Positions 23,301-35,263 of a DNA stretch of 64,000 nt are shown here, in pieces. Made by a program: the position numbers and the translations under genes. Below the pieces are notes generated by a model, which searched no databases, was not told the DNA's origin, and saw nothing but the letters and a program-made list of their open reading frames with translations. The DNA lies in assembly GCF_018294505.1 (NCBI RefSeq), contig NC_057810.1, positions 209,516,113 through 209,580,112 of the forward strand, written 5' to 3'. This DNA comes from Triticum aestivum (Eukaryota > Streptophyta > Magnoliopsida > Poales > Poaceae). The stretch's first letter is position 1. Each line of letters starts with the position of its first letter.

Positions 23301-26300
23301 GTTGGTTAAACGGAAAGAGGGTTTCGAGATGAAACTCCAGGCGCTTGAATCGCCTGATTCCGATAAATGAGCGAAAAGTTATACTAGAACGAAAATCGAA
23401 TCAAAAATCGCGATCGAAAATAATCGCGGAAAATCTAGGAAATAGAAAAAACGGACAAACAGGCTAACGAATGAACGTTCGCTATCTGCGGCTAAACGAC
23501 GAAAACTGTTCTTAAAACAAACGTACGGACGAACGTCCGCAAAATAAAAAAATCAGAAAAAAACTAAACCGATCTAATAAAAAAACATCTGCGGTTCTTA
23601 AAAAAACTGGGCGGTTTTTTGAGGAAAACCGCCGGCGGCGGCGGCGAACTTCGGTGCTACCTCGGCCGCGGTGGCGGCGGGCGGCGGCTCCGGCTGGTGG
23701 CAGGGCAACGGTGGTCGGCGGCGGCGTCGGCGGCGGCTCCGGCACTGGGCGACGACGGCGGCGGCGCGCGGCGGCGGGATTGGGCTAGGGTTAGGGTTAG
23801 GTGGTGGTGCGGGCTGGGGTGGGCTGGCGGGGTCGGCGGCTTATAAAGCCGGGCGGTGGACAAGTCCGGGTCGCCCACGGCGGCCCGAGTCAGTTCGTTG
23901 TTTTTTTAAATAATTCGGACGCGCAGAAAAGCAAAGCAAAGAAATACTAAACAGACTCCAAAAATCCCGAAATAAAATTTCCCCGTCCTCTAAAAATAAG
24001 TCGGACAAGATGAACATTTATTTGGGTCCTAAATGCAATTTTGGAAAACGCGCATTTATCCTAATTCAAATAAAACAGCGATAAAACTCTGAAATAAAAT
24101 CTTATTTGATATTATTATTAAATCCTCAATATTTCTTTATTTTGGGAAAGTCATTTTGTTCTCTCTCTCTCTTAGTTTCTATAAAAGAAATATACGAAGA
24201 TAAAATAATAAAAATCAAATGATCCCTTTTTCCTAAATTTGAGAAAAACTCAAATATGAAATAACGAAATCCCCAACTCTCTCCGTGGGTCCTTGAGTTG
24301 CGTAGAATTTCTAGGATCAAGCCAAAATGCAACAAAATATGATATGCAATGATGATGTAATGTATAACATGCCAAATTTAAAATTTGGGATGTTACATAT
24401 GGGTAAGTGATCGTTGCAGGTATAAGTTGTAAGCTACGGAGATGCAATTCAACATAATCAGAAGCAATACAAACTAGACATCATACGGAAAACGCAACCA
24501 CATATAACAGTTCCTAGTAAGAGCAAGCACCTGCGATGGTGGAGTAGGGGAGATGTGCTCATCATGTACACGTATGTTCTAGAAACAGGAACACGTGTCA
24601 TATTCACATGCATTATGTGTAAAGTAAGCAGATGCAATTCAAGTTAGAAGCAATACAAGCTAGACATCATACGCAACATGCAACCACATATAATAGTGCC
24701 AAGTTAGAGCAAGCACCTGTGATGGTGGAGTAGGGGAGATGTGCTCATCATCTACACAGCTACGTTGACTGTCCAACCTTGTGTTGTCTTGCAAATCTTG
24801 TTGGGAGGATGGCGGAGTAGAATCTGTAGAGACCCCTTGTTTGAGTTGCTCCGAAGGACCACCATCATCCACTACCGGACTAATTTCCTTCAGCTGTAAT
24901 GTTTTTGCATTGTGAAGTCAAACCGATAATAAAAAGGAATAAAATTCGCTCTTCAGAACTCATTTATGCATGATACTAATGAACACTACTTGGATGAAAG
25001 GTAAACACATGATGCGAGGATGGAATATGTATGAAAAACAGGATGACATGACATATTCACACCTATGATGTGGTAACTAAGCAGAAGGCATTTCAACAAA
25101 TTAGAAGCACTGCAAGCTACACACCATATGAAATATGCAACCAATATCACTCTGCCAAGTTCAAACTGTATGGCGTTTCAACAAATTAGAAGCAGTACAT
25201 GCTAGAAATCATATGCAAGACACAACCAATATCACAGTGGCGACTTAAAGGTGCCTTATCATAAGTGACTGATGCGGGATATGCAAGAACAGTAGTGTGA
25301 TGTAGAAACAGGAACACATGTCATATTTACAGGCATTATGTGTAAAGTAAGCAGATGCAATTCAATAAAGTTAGAAGCAATACAAGCTAGACATCATACG
25401 CAACATGCAACCACATATAATAGTGATAAGTTAGAGCAAGCACCTGTGATGGTGGAGTAGGGGAGATGTGCTCATCATCTACATAGCTACGTTGACTGTC
25501 TAGCCTTGCGTTGTATTGGGAATCTTGTTGGGAGGATGGCAAAGTAGAATTTGTAGAGAACCTCAGTTTCAGTTGCTCGGAAGGACCACCATCATCCAAT
25601 GCCTTGCCAATTTCCTTTAGCTTTATTGATTTTACATTGTGAGGTCATACCGACAAGAAAAAGGAAAATAATTCGCTCTTCAGAACTCATTCATGCATGA
25701 TACTGACGAACACTACTTTGATGAAAGGCAAAGTCATGATACGAGGATGGAATATGTACGAAAAAAGTGGACGGCTTGACATATTCACACCTATGATGTG
25801 GTAACTAAGCAGAAGGCACTTCAACAAATTAGAAGCACTGCAAACTAGACACCATATGGAAGGTGCAATCAATATCACTCTGCCAAGTTAAAACTGTCTC
25901 GTTATAGGTGGCGTTCATCAAACTAGAAGCAATACATGCTAGAAATCATATTCAAGACGCAAACCAATATCACACTGCCAACTTAAAGGTGTCCCATCAT
26001 AAGTGACCGATGTAGGATACACAAGAAGAGTATTTTCATGTAAGAACATGGTGTGGTAGACAGATATAGTATGTACCAAAAACAGGAAAGCGTGTCATAT
26101 TCACATGTATCATGTGTAAGCTAAGCAGATGCAATTTACACTAATTAGGAGCAATACAAGCTAGACACCATATGCAACATGCAACCAGATATCACACTGC
26201 CAAGTTAGAGCAAGCACCTTGGATGGTGGAGTTGGGGAGCGGAGACTTGGACCTTGTAATGCACTATCACTACAAGGAGAATCGGTACAGATGCTCCATT

Positions 26301-28150
26301 TACGTTGCTGCAGAGGACCACCATCATCGCCTTCCTTACTCTTTTCCTTCTTCTTTCTTGATTTTGCCTTGTCAAGTCAAACCCACAAGAAAAAGGAATA
26401 AAATTTGCTCTTCAGAACTCATTGATGCATGATACTGACGAACACTACTTTCATGTAAGGCAGCCGCATGATAGGAGGATGGAATATGTATGAAAAATAG
26501 GACGGCGTGACATATTGACAAGCATGATGTATAAAGTGTAAACTAAGCACAAGGTGCTTGAACTTGTTAGAATCAATGTAAGCTAGAAACCATATGAAAG
26601 ATGAAATCAATATCACTATGCCAAATTAAAAGGGTGCCCTAACAAATGTATTTGACCAAATTAGGAGAAACACATGGAAACAGGCTAGAAATAATATGCA
26701 ATATGCAATGAATAAAGGTGACCCATCATAAGTGATTGATGCAGGATACATAAGAAAGGTAGTTTCATGTAAGAACAAGGTTAACACATAGATGCAGTGT
26801 GTACCAAAAATAGGAAGGCATGCCATATTCACAGGTATAGTGTGTAAACTAAGCATATGCAATTTACCCTAATTAGAAGCATTACAAGCTAGACACCGTA
26901 TGCAACATGCAACCACATATCACACTGCGAAGTTAGAGCAAGCACCTGCGATGGTGGTGTAGGGGAAGTGCGGTCTTCAAGTATAGAGCTACGTTCAATA
27001 TCTTCATTTAGGCTTGTTGTTTCTTGAGAATCATGTGGAGAGGATGAAATTGCATTCTTTATAAGAGTAGTGCGTCTCATATTAACCCACGTGCGTGACT
27101 GTCTCATCATAAGCGATAGATGCAGGATACACAAGAACAGTAGTTTGATGTAAGAACATGGTGTGATAGGCAGATGTAGTATGTACCAAAAACAGGAAGG
27201 CGTGTCATATTCACATGTATAATGTGTAAGCTAAGGAGATGCAATTTAACAAATTAGGAGCAATACAAGCTAGGCACCATATGCAACATGCAACCAGACA
27301 TCACACTGCCATGTTAGAGCAAGCACCTTGGGTTGTGGAGTAGGGGAGATGAGATTTGGAACTAGCACTGCAGTATGAGTAGCAGGAGAATCTGTAGAGA
27401 TCATCCGTTTCAGTTGCTCCAAAGGACCACCATCATTCCGTGCCTTCGCTCTTTTAGATTTTGCCTTGTCAAGTAAACACACAAGAAAAAGGAATGAAAT
27501 TCGCACTTCCAAATTCGTTGATGCGTGATACTGACGAACACAACTTTTATGTATGGAAAGTACATTCTAGGAGGATGGAATATGTATGAAAAACGCTAAG
27601 CAGAAGGCATTTCAACAAATTGGAAGCAATGCAATCTAGACACTATATGAAAGATCCAACCAAAATCACTCTACCAAGTTAGATGTGTCTCATTATAAGT
27701 GGCACTTCAACAAATTAGAGGCAATACATGTTTGAAATGATATGCAAGATGCAACAAATATTACACTATCAACTTGAAGGTGTATCATCAGAAGTGATTG
27801 ATGAGGGATACACAAGAAAAGTAGTTTGATGTACGAACATGGTTAATAGACATATGTAGTATGTATGAAAAACATGAAGGCATGTCATTATCAAAGGTAT
27901 AATGTGTAAAGTAAGCAGATGCAATTTAACCAAATTGGAAGCAATACAAGCTAGACACCATATGCAACATGCAACCACATTTGACAGCGCAAAGTTAAAG
28001 CAAGCACCTGGGATGGTTGTGTGTGGCAATTGAGATCATCAACCGCAGAGCTACGTTTACTATTTCCAACTGCTGACACTGCACCCATTAGAGCGCTGAA
28101 ACACTTAGTGCTTATCTTCGAATTACACTAGAGCGACTTTTGTCTTTTCT
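20400..28150 (-). repeat. Array of about eight repeated exon units inside the transposase gene
   Basis: A minus-strand exon coding approximately DKAKSKK...DDGGPxEQLK...STDSP...SPTPPSK, ending in CAG or AAG before a GTGCTTGCTCTAAC donor, recurs near 28150-28013, 27470-27322, 27110-26943, 26380-26217, 25620-25443, 24890-24720, 21360-21214 and 20650-20400. The introns are duplicated with it: phrases such as TGATGCATGATACTGACGAA and AAGCTAGACACCATATGCAA recur with the same spacing. Spacing is mostly 690-775 bp once the solo LTR is removed; one unit is about 380 bp. Confidence 0.8.
21764..24397 (-). mobile_element. Solo LTR, 2634 bp, with TATGG target duplication
   Basis: Plus-strand ends are TGTAGCGACCAGACC and AATTTGGGATGTTACA, i.e. 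TG...CA. The flanks are TATGG at 21759-21763 and TATGG at 24398-24402. No internal domain or second LTR is present, so this is a solo LTR left by recombination. On the minus strand it starts TGTAACATCCCAAATTTTAA, a start common in Triticeae gypsy LTRs. A TATA-like CTTTATAAG lies at about 23838-23846 in front of a GC-rich leader (23630-23840). Open frames in the GC-rich part are Gly/Arg or Pro/Ala rich and not credible genes. Confidence 0.85.
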
Positions 28151-28639
28151 TTTCTGCATTCATCAACACTGTGTCAGAGTCTGAAATACCCATGCATAAA
28201 AAACAATAGTGTGATTATGAGTGAAGTGTGTGCACAATTAGTATAGTGTAAAGGTAGCAGATAGCAGGTCGGTGAGAAATAAATGACGGGAGACATATGA
28301 TAGCTCTACAACATGCATGTCACACTAAATTACTAGAGGATTCTATGAAAATAACTGTCGACTGAAAACAAATAGGTCAGTCCATTTTTTCTGCACCGTC
28401 CGATGTACAAAGAATGGGCAGATCACCTTCATCTACCTCCAGCGAGTCAGTGTTGACGATCTTCCTCGAAAAGCCAACGACCATCGACCCAGTATTCCTC
28501 CCCTGCCTGCGCCCTCCCCTCGACCTCACCGCACCGTCGTGCTTGGCACCGCCCCCAGCCATCCATTCAAGTCCCACCGACCTCCAGATCAGGCGCAAGC
28601 AGCTCCTGCGCCCCACACCCCTATGATAGACACTGATGC

Positions 28640-29760
28640 ACCGCTTCCCCGGGGAACAGGCGGACTAAGTGCTCCACACGCCTAAGCGGGTGCTGCTTCT
28701 TTTAGTTGCGGTTCGACTGACCCTGAATTGAAATTTTGGCGGGCTACTGACCTCTAGCAAAGGTGAAATAGTAAAGGGAGGAAACCTTGTGCATTTAGTA
28801 TCACGAAGAAGATGCAGTAAGAAGCGCTCAACTAGTTTCTTTCATGGGATGAATACGGCGTGAGCAGAGACGTAAGATTTGCACGAATAAGGGAAGAGGA
28901 GTACCTCTTTCTGCTAGCAGTGTTGTGTCCTCCTTCTGTTTTTCCAATGATATTCTTGTGGTTCGCTGGAAATGAGAAGTTGTGGAGGACGGTGGAGCCT
29001 TGGACGAACCCATGGCCAAGTTGTTGAGTGTGGTGCGGTGGCCATCTGTCGGCGGCGGGGAACCAGATCCGAGGCGGCGAACAACGACGTAGCGGGAACA
29101 ACTCCGGTGTGGTCGACGGTTGCGATAGTGGAGCGGCAGCAGTGAGGCGCAGGACGGCGTGGTCGGAGTGGTTCTGGTACGGCGCACGTCGGCGTCGGCA
29201 TCGTGGAGGCAGCTCTGCCTCAGCTTTAGCTGCTAAATCCTTAAGGGCGTTGCGGTTGCGGTTGCATTAGATGACGACGTCGGGGTACCGGCTCCGGCGT
29301 GATGGAGAAGGGCGGCGGTGGATTGGCCGCTATGGGGTGGAGGACGGAGGAGGCTGGGGTTTCGTAGCTGGTGGAGAGGGCGTTTTGGCACCCATGGAGT
29401 ATGATTGGGGAAACAGAGGGAGGCGGGGAACTAAGGGGGAACAATGTTTCGGTTTGAGACACGCTTGTTTGAAATTTGGGGAAAGTTACAAACTTTGCCC
29501 CCATCTAAAATTTCGGACATATTGCGGGTTGGGGGTAGGACAGTAATCTTAGGTGTCCCAAATGTGGGCGGGATAGATTTCGGCCGAGCGCATGGGTGTT
29601 TAGGCGCCCATGGCGTATGAATGCTTCTTGGAGGCGGTTGAGACTGGCGTCTTGGTGAAGTTACAAACCTACCCCGGTTTAGACCTTTGGACATCGGGCC
29701 AATAGGCTAGATGGGCTAGAGTCAGGACAGTAATTTCCTACCACCAAACATTAGTCTCGC
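28640..29760 (-). promoter_or_regulatory. 5' region of the transposase gene, with a duplicated segment
   Basis: Upstream of ATG 28562. A possible extra exon on the minus strand (ATG near 29013, reading MGSSKAPPSSTTSHFQ and ending in an AG/GTACTC donor near 28910) could be a true 5' exon, but the evidence is weak. At 29470-29560 and 29650-29740 a segment starting GAAGTTACAAAC or similar and containing AGGACAGTAAT is duplicated. No TATA box was convincingly placed. Confidence 0.3.
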
Positions 29761-30640
29761 ACAGTTTAAGGTGACCACAGGCCTATTTGGCGCTTCGTTC
29801 AATTTTTGGGAGCAGAAGCATTAACGTTTTCAGTTCTCTTGAATTGAACTTTCAGGATTTGTCAAACTTCACAAATCTTTACTCTTGAAAATCCTAAAGC
29901 TACGATTATTTTGGAATGGAGGGGTTACATTTGAATATACATTGTACACGAGTATATATTAAAAAATATGCAACTTACCTTAGTTCATGCATGGTTCCAG
30001 ATATAATCTCCTTGGTTGCAAAAAAAGGTTAGATATGCGTATGAACATATATAGCATGTTCAAACTCATAACAAATATTGATGCCCCCTTTTACATCTGA
30101 TTTACAAATGCCATTATCTCGGGTTCAAATAGATGAATGCACTTCCTATGAATTCGAATCTTCGAAACCCCCTTTATGTTGAATTCGACATTCATTCTAT
30201 TTTGTAGCTAGCAATTTGGAATGTATCCATGCAAGTGACAAATGTATAAAGTGCTTCAGACTAACAACATGGAGTGCACTAATTAATGTTTATATATATG
30301 AATTGCAAAAGCATCCATTGCCTGTATTTCAAACCGCTCTCACTCTATGGATCAATAGTATGAAATAAACACATGCACATGCTAGAATTCAATAGAGTAT
30401 GGGTGTGTGATAGACCGATTTTCGTCCATACGCAATTTGCAAAATTCATGATCTAATCCAAAAATAATAATGCCATTTATATTTTAATTTAATGTGTAGA
30501 ACCGCCTTTTACACGTAGATGCACTATGCCTCGGCCCGTTCTCACAAATGCGTTATATCTCTCTCTGTCTAACGCTTAAGTGCACACACTTTATATGCAT
30601 CGGCATTTCTCTTTCACACATGCTCACACTCTCTCTCAGG
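29760..30640. other. AT-rich stretch with no recognisable feature
   Basis: Composed of short AT-rich words, with no long open frame and no terminal repeats. Nothing specific was seen. Confidence 0.5.
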
Positions 30641-30671
30641 GTGTCGGGGTATCTCACGCACATGCTCTCTC

Positions 30672-30675
<4 letters not shown>

Positions 30676-30711
<36 letters not shown>
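30676..30711. repeat. (TC)n microsatellite
   Basis: 36 bp of pure TC within a longer pyrimidine-rich zone (30560-30910) that also carries CACACA words. Confidence 0.95.
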
Positions 30712-30714
<3 letters not shown>

Positions 30715-30889
30715 GACTACTATGTACCACACTTTTCACTAATCTCAGTTGGAAAACACTATTTCTCTCACATGCATATATACACACGCACGGTCTCTAC
30801 TAGCCCTCTATACGCACATATATATGTGCCTACGTGTCTCCCGCACACACATTATCTTTAGGCCTCTCTCGCACACATTGCCCCCCAGA

Positions 30890-31400
30890 CACACCTCTCT
30901 CTTAGTAGTTGGCAGATATGATTTCATCATATCATTCGGTAGGATATCCCTGACTGTTAGGCTGGATGGTAATACGAGGCAAAGTTTTACCCTAGTTCGG
31001 ACCCTTGCAGTTGAAGAAAGAGCCTACTCCTGGTACTGTATATTAGTGATAGGGGTGTGTACAAAGTACACGTGAATACCAAGCATTGTGCGTGTGTGTA
31101 TACTATCGACGAACTAGCCCCCAAGGTTCTATAACATACTGGGGCCTAGGGTTACAAATCATATATAGTCGGCTTATCACCAGTGGGGATAGAGTCCTCT
31201 GCGACTCTGGTAACTTCGTGTTGTACGTCGAGTCCTCCACATGGGTCTTCGTATAACGCGTCTCGGTCCAACCTATATGTGGTGCAGGATGGAACCGACC
31301 CATGAGTCTTCATGTTGACCCACCACAACTAGAAATGATGTGCCCACCACATCACACACGCAATCGACCACTAAGAAAATAAGCATGTGCAATAGTACAA
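30890..31400. mobile_element. Likely LTR or CACTA fragment, unclassified
   Basis: Phrases such as AAGTTTTACCCTAGTTCGGA, ACTAGCCCCCAAGGTT, TAGGGTTACAAATCATATA and GGAACCGACCCATGAG resemble widespread Triticeae retrotransposon or CACTA sequence. No ends or target duplication could be placed. Confidence 0.35.
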
Positions 31401-31592
31401 TGGTATCTAGCTCACGATACGTCTCCATATTTTGTTGATGACACTGACGGACTTTGCATTTGATGCGTGCTTCGTAATTTGTTGACGACACTTATGGTCA
31501 TTGTATTTGAAGAGAAAGCACGATATGGTCACTGGACTTCAGAATAAGCTCATCACGGTCACCACATACATTTTGTCGTGCTAACCAACATG

Positions 31593-31883
31593 TGGTTGGA
31601 TGGTTAGGAGGACAGTGGTTTCTCGAGCCCACAAAGGTTAAAGTCCTGGTGCTCGCATTTATCTTGTTAATTTTCGTATTTTCCGGCGATGTGCGTTCAG
31701 TGGGAGGAGATGTTCCACTCGACTACGAGGCAGCTATGGGGACTTCGTAAAATCTCAAGATCATATATGCTGGCCCACTCTCTCGAAGGTGCTCATAGGG
31801 GTAGGGTCCGCGTGTGTACGCTTATAGCGGTAAGTGCTTGCGCGTATATATGAGCCCTTGCGTCTGTACCGTGTTAAACAAAT
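31593..31883 (+). mobile_element. SINE-like retroposon, 291 bp
   Basis: The head resembles a tRNA-derived promoter: GGTTGGATGGTTAGGAGG (A-box-like) and GGTTAAAGTCC (B-box-like, near 31637). The body has GTGCGTTCAGTGGGAGGAGA and GGTGCTCATAGGGGTAGGGT, common in Triticeae SINE copies. It is flanked by ACATG at 31588-31592 and 31884-31888. A short target duplication and no coding capacity fit a SINE. The family name is uncertain. Confidence 0.6.
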
Positions 31884-31891
31884 ACATGATT

Positions 31892-32245
31892 ATACGGTCA
31901 CTGGCTCATCCGTACAACTCCATATTTTGTTGATGACACAATCAATTGACCAGTCAAACATTCCACGCGGCGCAACTAGTGTTGCACCATCGGGGCGCGT
32001 AACCGTGGGGCCCACCCGTCAGACTGTATATGAAAGAAAGAAATGGTAGTTTGAGTCTGTATTGTGTTAATAAAATAGGAGTACATTTTAGGGTGATCAT
32101 ACGGTCACTGGCTCACCATATAGCTCCGTAATTTGTTGATAACACGATCAATTAACCAGTCAAACGGTCCACATTCAGCAGCGCACATTACCATAGGGCC
32201 CACCCGTCAGCGCATATATGAAGGACAAAAATGGTAATAAATTAG
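31892..32245. repeat. Tandem duplication, ~206-bp offset
   Basis: Both copies hold ATACGGTCACTGGCTCA, then TTTGTTGAT, CAATCAATT, CCAGTCAAAC and GGGCCCACCCGTCAG. The second copy starts near 32098. A third, shorter relative is at 60895-60960. It precedes a GC-rich block and could be an old promoter duplication. Confidence 0.7.
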
Positions 32246-32347
32246 TGGTCGGTGGGTATTCAAAGTCGTGAGACCTCTGGTTGGCAGTCGCCGGTGGTTG
32301 GGGGGGAATTGATTGGGCGGTGGGGTGTGGATCGCCGGAGAAAAAGC

Positions 32348-32613
32348 NNNNNNNNNNNNNNNNNNNNNNNNNNNNNNNNNNNNNNNNNNNNNNNNNNNNN
32401 NNNNNNNNNNNNNNNNNNNNNNNNNNNNNNNNNNNNNNNNNNNNNNNNNNNNNNNNNNNNNNNNNNNNNNNNNNNNNNNNNNNNNNNNNNNNNNNNNNNN
32501 NNNNNNNNNNNNNNNNNNNNNNNNNNNNNNNNNNNNNNNNNNNNNNNNNNNNNNNNNNNNNNNNNNNNNNNNNNNNNNNNNNNNNNNNNNNNNNNNNNNN
32601 NNNNNNNNNNNNN
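32348..32613. other. Assembly gap (266 N)
   Basis: Unknown bases. Apparent open frames across it are artefacts. Confidence 1.
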
Positions 32614-32824
32614 GGGGCTAGAGGGATGGTTGGTGTGGCAGCGGACTGGCGGTGGGGAGTGGTTTCGGGGAGGGTGGGGCGGCGTGGTGTCGCGGGCCGA
32701 CGGTTCGGCCGGTGGTGGCTAGTGGCTCTGGGGGTGGAGTTTGATGATAAACGGGAGGCCCTTGATTTCGTATCCAACGGCTGGAAAATCTAATGACAAG
32801 AGATGAAAAAGTCAATCGACTGAC

Positions 32825-33402
32825 GTGGCGTCGTTGCTGCCGTCCACGCCACCGCCTCGTATCACGTCTCCCATTTCTGTGGCCGAGACTCCCATGCCGG
32901 CGGCCGCGCCATGCAAGCAGCGACAGAAGCCAGGTGCGCGGAGAGCGATGAGTCGGTGGCCAATGCCTCCGCGTCCGCCACCATCATCGAGGAGAAGTAG
33001 AACACGGGAGGCTGCCTCCACTTGGGTCCCATGAAGGCCACCACAGAGGCGACACCGGCGTACATAGCAGGTGTCTTGCCGGATCCTTTTGTTGCAGGAC
33101 CTTCATTGACCCCGCATGGGCTCGACAGAAGAGGGGAATGTTAGGATGAACTCGAGTCGGTGCCAGCCATGACGAAGTAGTGGCCAGTGATAAACTCGAA
33201 CCGGTGCCGGCCACCATCATCTTCGGCATCAGCCAATGATATCAGTTGGGCAGTGGGGAAGCGAGCCATCCTTTGCGCTGAAGCATATACCTCTAGGGCT
33301 CCCGGCAGTCCGGTGATCGTGCTGCCAGACATGAGGAACAGAAATCGATCGGCGTGCAACCATTTAGGCCAGGTATTATATACCTGTGCTGTCCAGAACT
33401 AG
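32825..33402 (+). pseudogene. GC-rich pseudogene, unknown protein
   Basis: The plus-strand frame drifts between phases. One frame reads AMQAATEARCAESDESVANA then ATIIEEK and a stop near 33000; it continues as GPMKATTEATPAYIAG, and in another phase as ANDISWAVGKRAILCAEAYT, ending at 33402. Sequence composition and order suggest one ancestral protein with at least two frameshifts or stops. The tail resembles that after the 11954 pseudogene. Function not recognised. Confidence 0.4.
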
Positions 33403-33844
33403 CACCGTGTAGTTCATTTGAATGTAATGAAATCCATCATGTTTGTATGAAAATCCGATATTTTATATGATTTCCGTCGTTGTTTATATGAAATATCAGT
33501 TTGTCTACGTGTTTGCGTAAATTTCGTCCGGTTGGTTGAGTTGTTGTCATAATGTGTGCGACTATGGTTGGATGGCATAATTTGCGGGTCGCTGGTCAGT
33601 CTGCGGGAGGCTCGAGCGACATTGTGGGACAAAAAAACCACAGCTCGTGCTAGCTTGTCTCCAACGTGCGCGCTGGAGGATGCATGAGCACCCGAGCCAT
33701 TCCTCGTTCATCGGTGGCAAAGGCACCGGTGGACAAAAGGGTCGCCAATATTTTGGCTACCCCGGGCAAGATCCAAACAACCCCTCCCAACAGATTCAAA
33801 TCCCTCATTCGCCATGGATTTTTTGCCATGTGTTGTTTTCATGG

Positions 33845-33876
33845 ACTAGCAAGATGCCCATGCATTGCACGGAACA
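33845..33876 (-). mobile_element. Possible Helitron 3' end
   Basis: On the minus strand: CCGTGCAATGCATGGGCATC, then TTGCTAGT. A short GC hairpin about ten bases before CTAGT is the 3' signature of grass Helitrons. The element would extend to the right on this strand. A 5' TC terminus was not found, so the extent is unknown. Confidence 0.4.
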
Positions 33877-34137
33877 TCAAGATGCATTTTTTACAAACTC
33901 CCGCATGCATGCAAGGGATAATTAATGTCCTCCTTTGCTAGTACCACGAGGCAAACATCATTAATATTGCATCGATTAGTGTTAGTGGCCTTGTATATCT
34001 GCAAATTGTAATTTTGATAGTGGCCCCTTGTATATGAAAATGGAGGGAGAAAGATGAGAGATAAGGTGAGGAGGAGTGGGGCGTGGTGGTGACTGGTGGT
34101 CGGACTGGGCGGAGGCATGGGGATGGATGGCGCATTA

Positions 34138-34790
34138 TGTCTAGGTTTGTATCTCTCTCACACACACCCACGTAGGTGGGGGACGTGCACGAAGAGAAGA
34201 GGTGCACGCACAACGCACGTACTCCCATCTCTTTCCCAACCACACCCGCGCGGGTACATGGTGGAGCTCATTTCTGTATGAAAAGGCAGCCCATGTGGTA
34301 ATTTGACACGTGTACTGGTTGTCCACTTGGTGGAGGGAGGGTCTTCTACCATGGGTGAACAAACAAATTGCAACTTGACGTGTTATGTTAAAAAAGAGGC
34401 AAACCATGTGGGGCCTACCTTAGAGGCAAGGCTCTATACACTAGAGTACTTTTGATGTGTCCCGTCAACTCACAAAACGAGGAGAAGCTTGCTTAGTATG
34501 CTGTCTCCCCCGCCCACGGGCACGGTGGCTTGCAGGATGAGGTGAAGCTTGCTTACGAGTAGTAGTAGTAGTAGTAGTACTGTATGCCTTACGCCCGCTC
34601 CCTCGCCCACGCGCGCGGTGGCTCGCAGGACGAGGAGAAAATTTTACTACTCCCTCCATTTACTCCTCGTCCCTGCTACGTACCTTGGTTGGAGAGATTA
34701 TCATATTGTTTGGAATATATATGTCCTTTAGTACTCCCTCCATTTACTTATACAAGGCCACTATAAAAATACATTTTGCATCTATACAAG
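34138..34790 (+). repeat. Block A, inverted copy at 63285-63862
   Basis: From TCTAGGTTTGTATCTCTCTC to TTATACAAGGCCACTATAAA the segment matches the reverse complement of 63862-63285 throughout, including GAGGAGAAGCTTGCTTAGTA and TGGAGAGATTATCATATTGT. A (GTA)n microsatellite at 34556-34580 is present only here. The right part (34731 onward) resembles a Stowaway end (CTCCCTCCATTTACTTATAC). No coding function was recognised. Confidence 0.8.
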
Positions 34791-34991
34791 GCCACAAATA
34801 GTAATCGAGACAAAAGTTACTACTCCCTCCTTTCTAGTTTATGGCTCAATTTCAAAATCTCTCCAACCAAGGTAGACGGTGAGTGGTCGAATTAATTTCA
34901 TAGTTTGCACAAGTAATTAGTACGCTCGTTTTTCTCAATAAGTTGTGTTTACCGAGGCATTAATTAGAACGAATGCATGAATGACCACTAA

Positions 34992-35263
34992 GGCTACTCA
35001 TAGTGGGGAGTATCATATACTAGTATCATGCATATGATACTAGTATATGATACTACCTCCAAGTGCATAGTAACATAAAGTAGTATCATAGATGACCATA
35101 TTTATTGCCATGCATGACACAAAGTAGCATAGCATTTAACATGATACAGTATCTACCTATGTTACTCTAACCCTCTCTCTCTTCTTTAATTATGTGCCAC
35201 ATAAGCATGTTTGCTAGTCCCATGTGCATGTTACCGGTTATGTTACCCCCACTATGGTCAGCC
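34992..35263. mobile_element. Tourist-like MITE, 272 bp
   Basis: TAA flanks on both sides (34989-34991, 35264-35266). Left end GGCTACTCATAGTGGGGAGT; right end in reverse complement GGCTGACCATAGTGGGGGTA. Internal palindromes such as ATCATATACTAGTATCATGC are present. Confidence 0.75.

Larger units (their letters stand above)
18499..28562 (-). pseudogene. CACTA accessory transposase gene, Transposase_24 (Ptta/En/Spm) type, decayed
   Basis: The 3' part is a clear spliced gene on the minus strand. Exons by splice sites: 20214-19967, 19869-19657, 19578-19486, 19411-19301, 18858-18499. They encode the plant Ptta/En/Spm domain, recognisable from AKLVSEAAVA, QYRYHLRKSYFEGK, WTSLVKHGSDPKYQ, NRSKVKFQQITGS and the MSTPVQAVV end; the last exon adds a coiled-coil-like tail. 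Two in-frame stops break it: TAG at 20021-20023 and TAG at 18679-18681. The likely first exon starts at ATG 28562 with a Gly/Arg-rich N-terminus. Between them is an array of repeated small exons (20400-28150), interrupted by a solo LTR. This family is found in CACTA elements beside the main transposase; no TNP2-type transposase was found in the window, so the element would depend on others. Confidence 0.7.

Noticed and set aside
23779..23801. Telomere-like GGGTTAG repeats
   Set aside because: Only about three units inside a solo LTR; too short to indicate a telomeric array.
23512..23913. GC-rich open frames (Gly/Arg-rich or Pro/Ala-rich)
   Set aside because: They lie in the leader part of a solo LTR, are low complexity on both strands and lack any motif.
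28828..29201. Three overlapping minus-strand frames upstream of the transposase gene
   Set aside because: Only one short segment has exon-like features; the rest are Arg/Pro/Thr-rich shadows in a GC-rich leader.
32175..32793. Open frames spanning the N run
   Set aside because: The apparent length comes from unknown bases translated as X.
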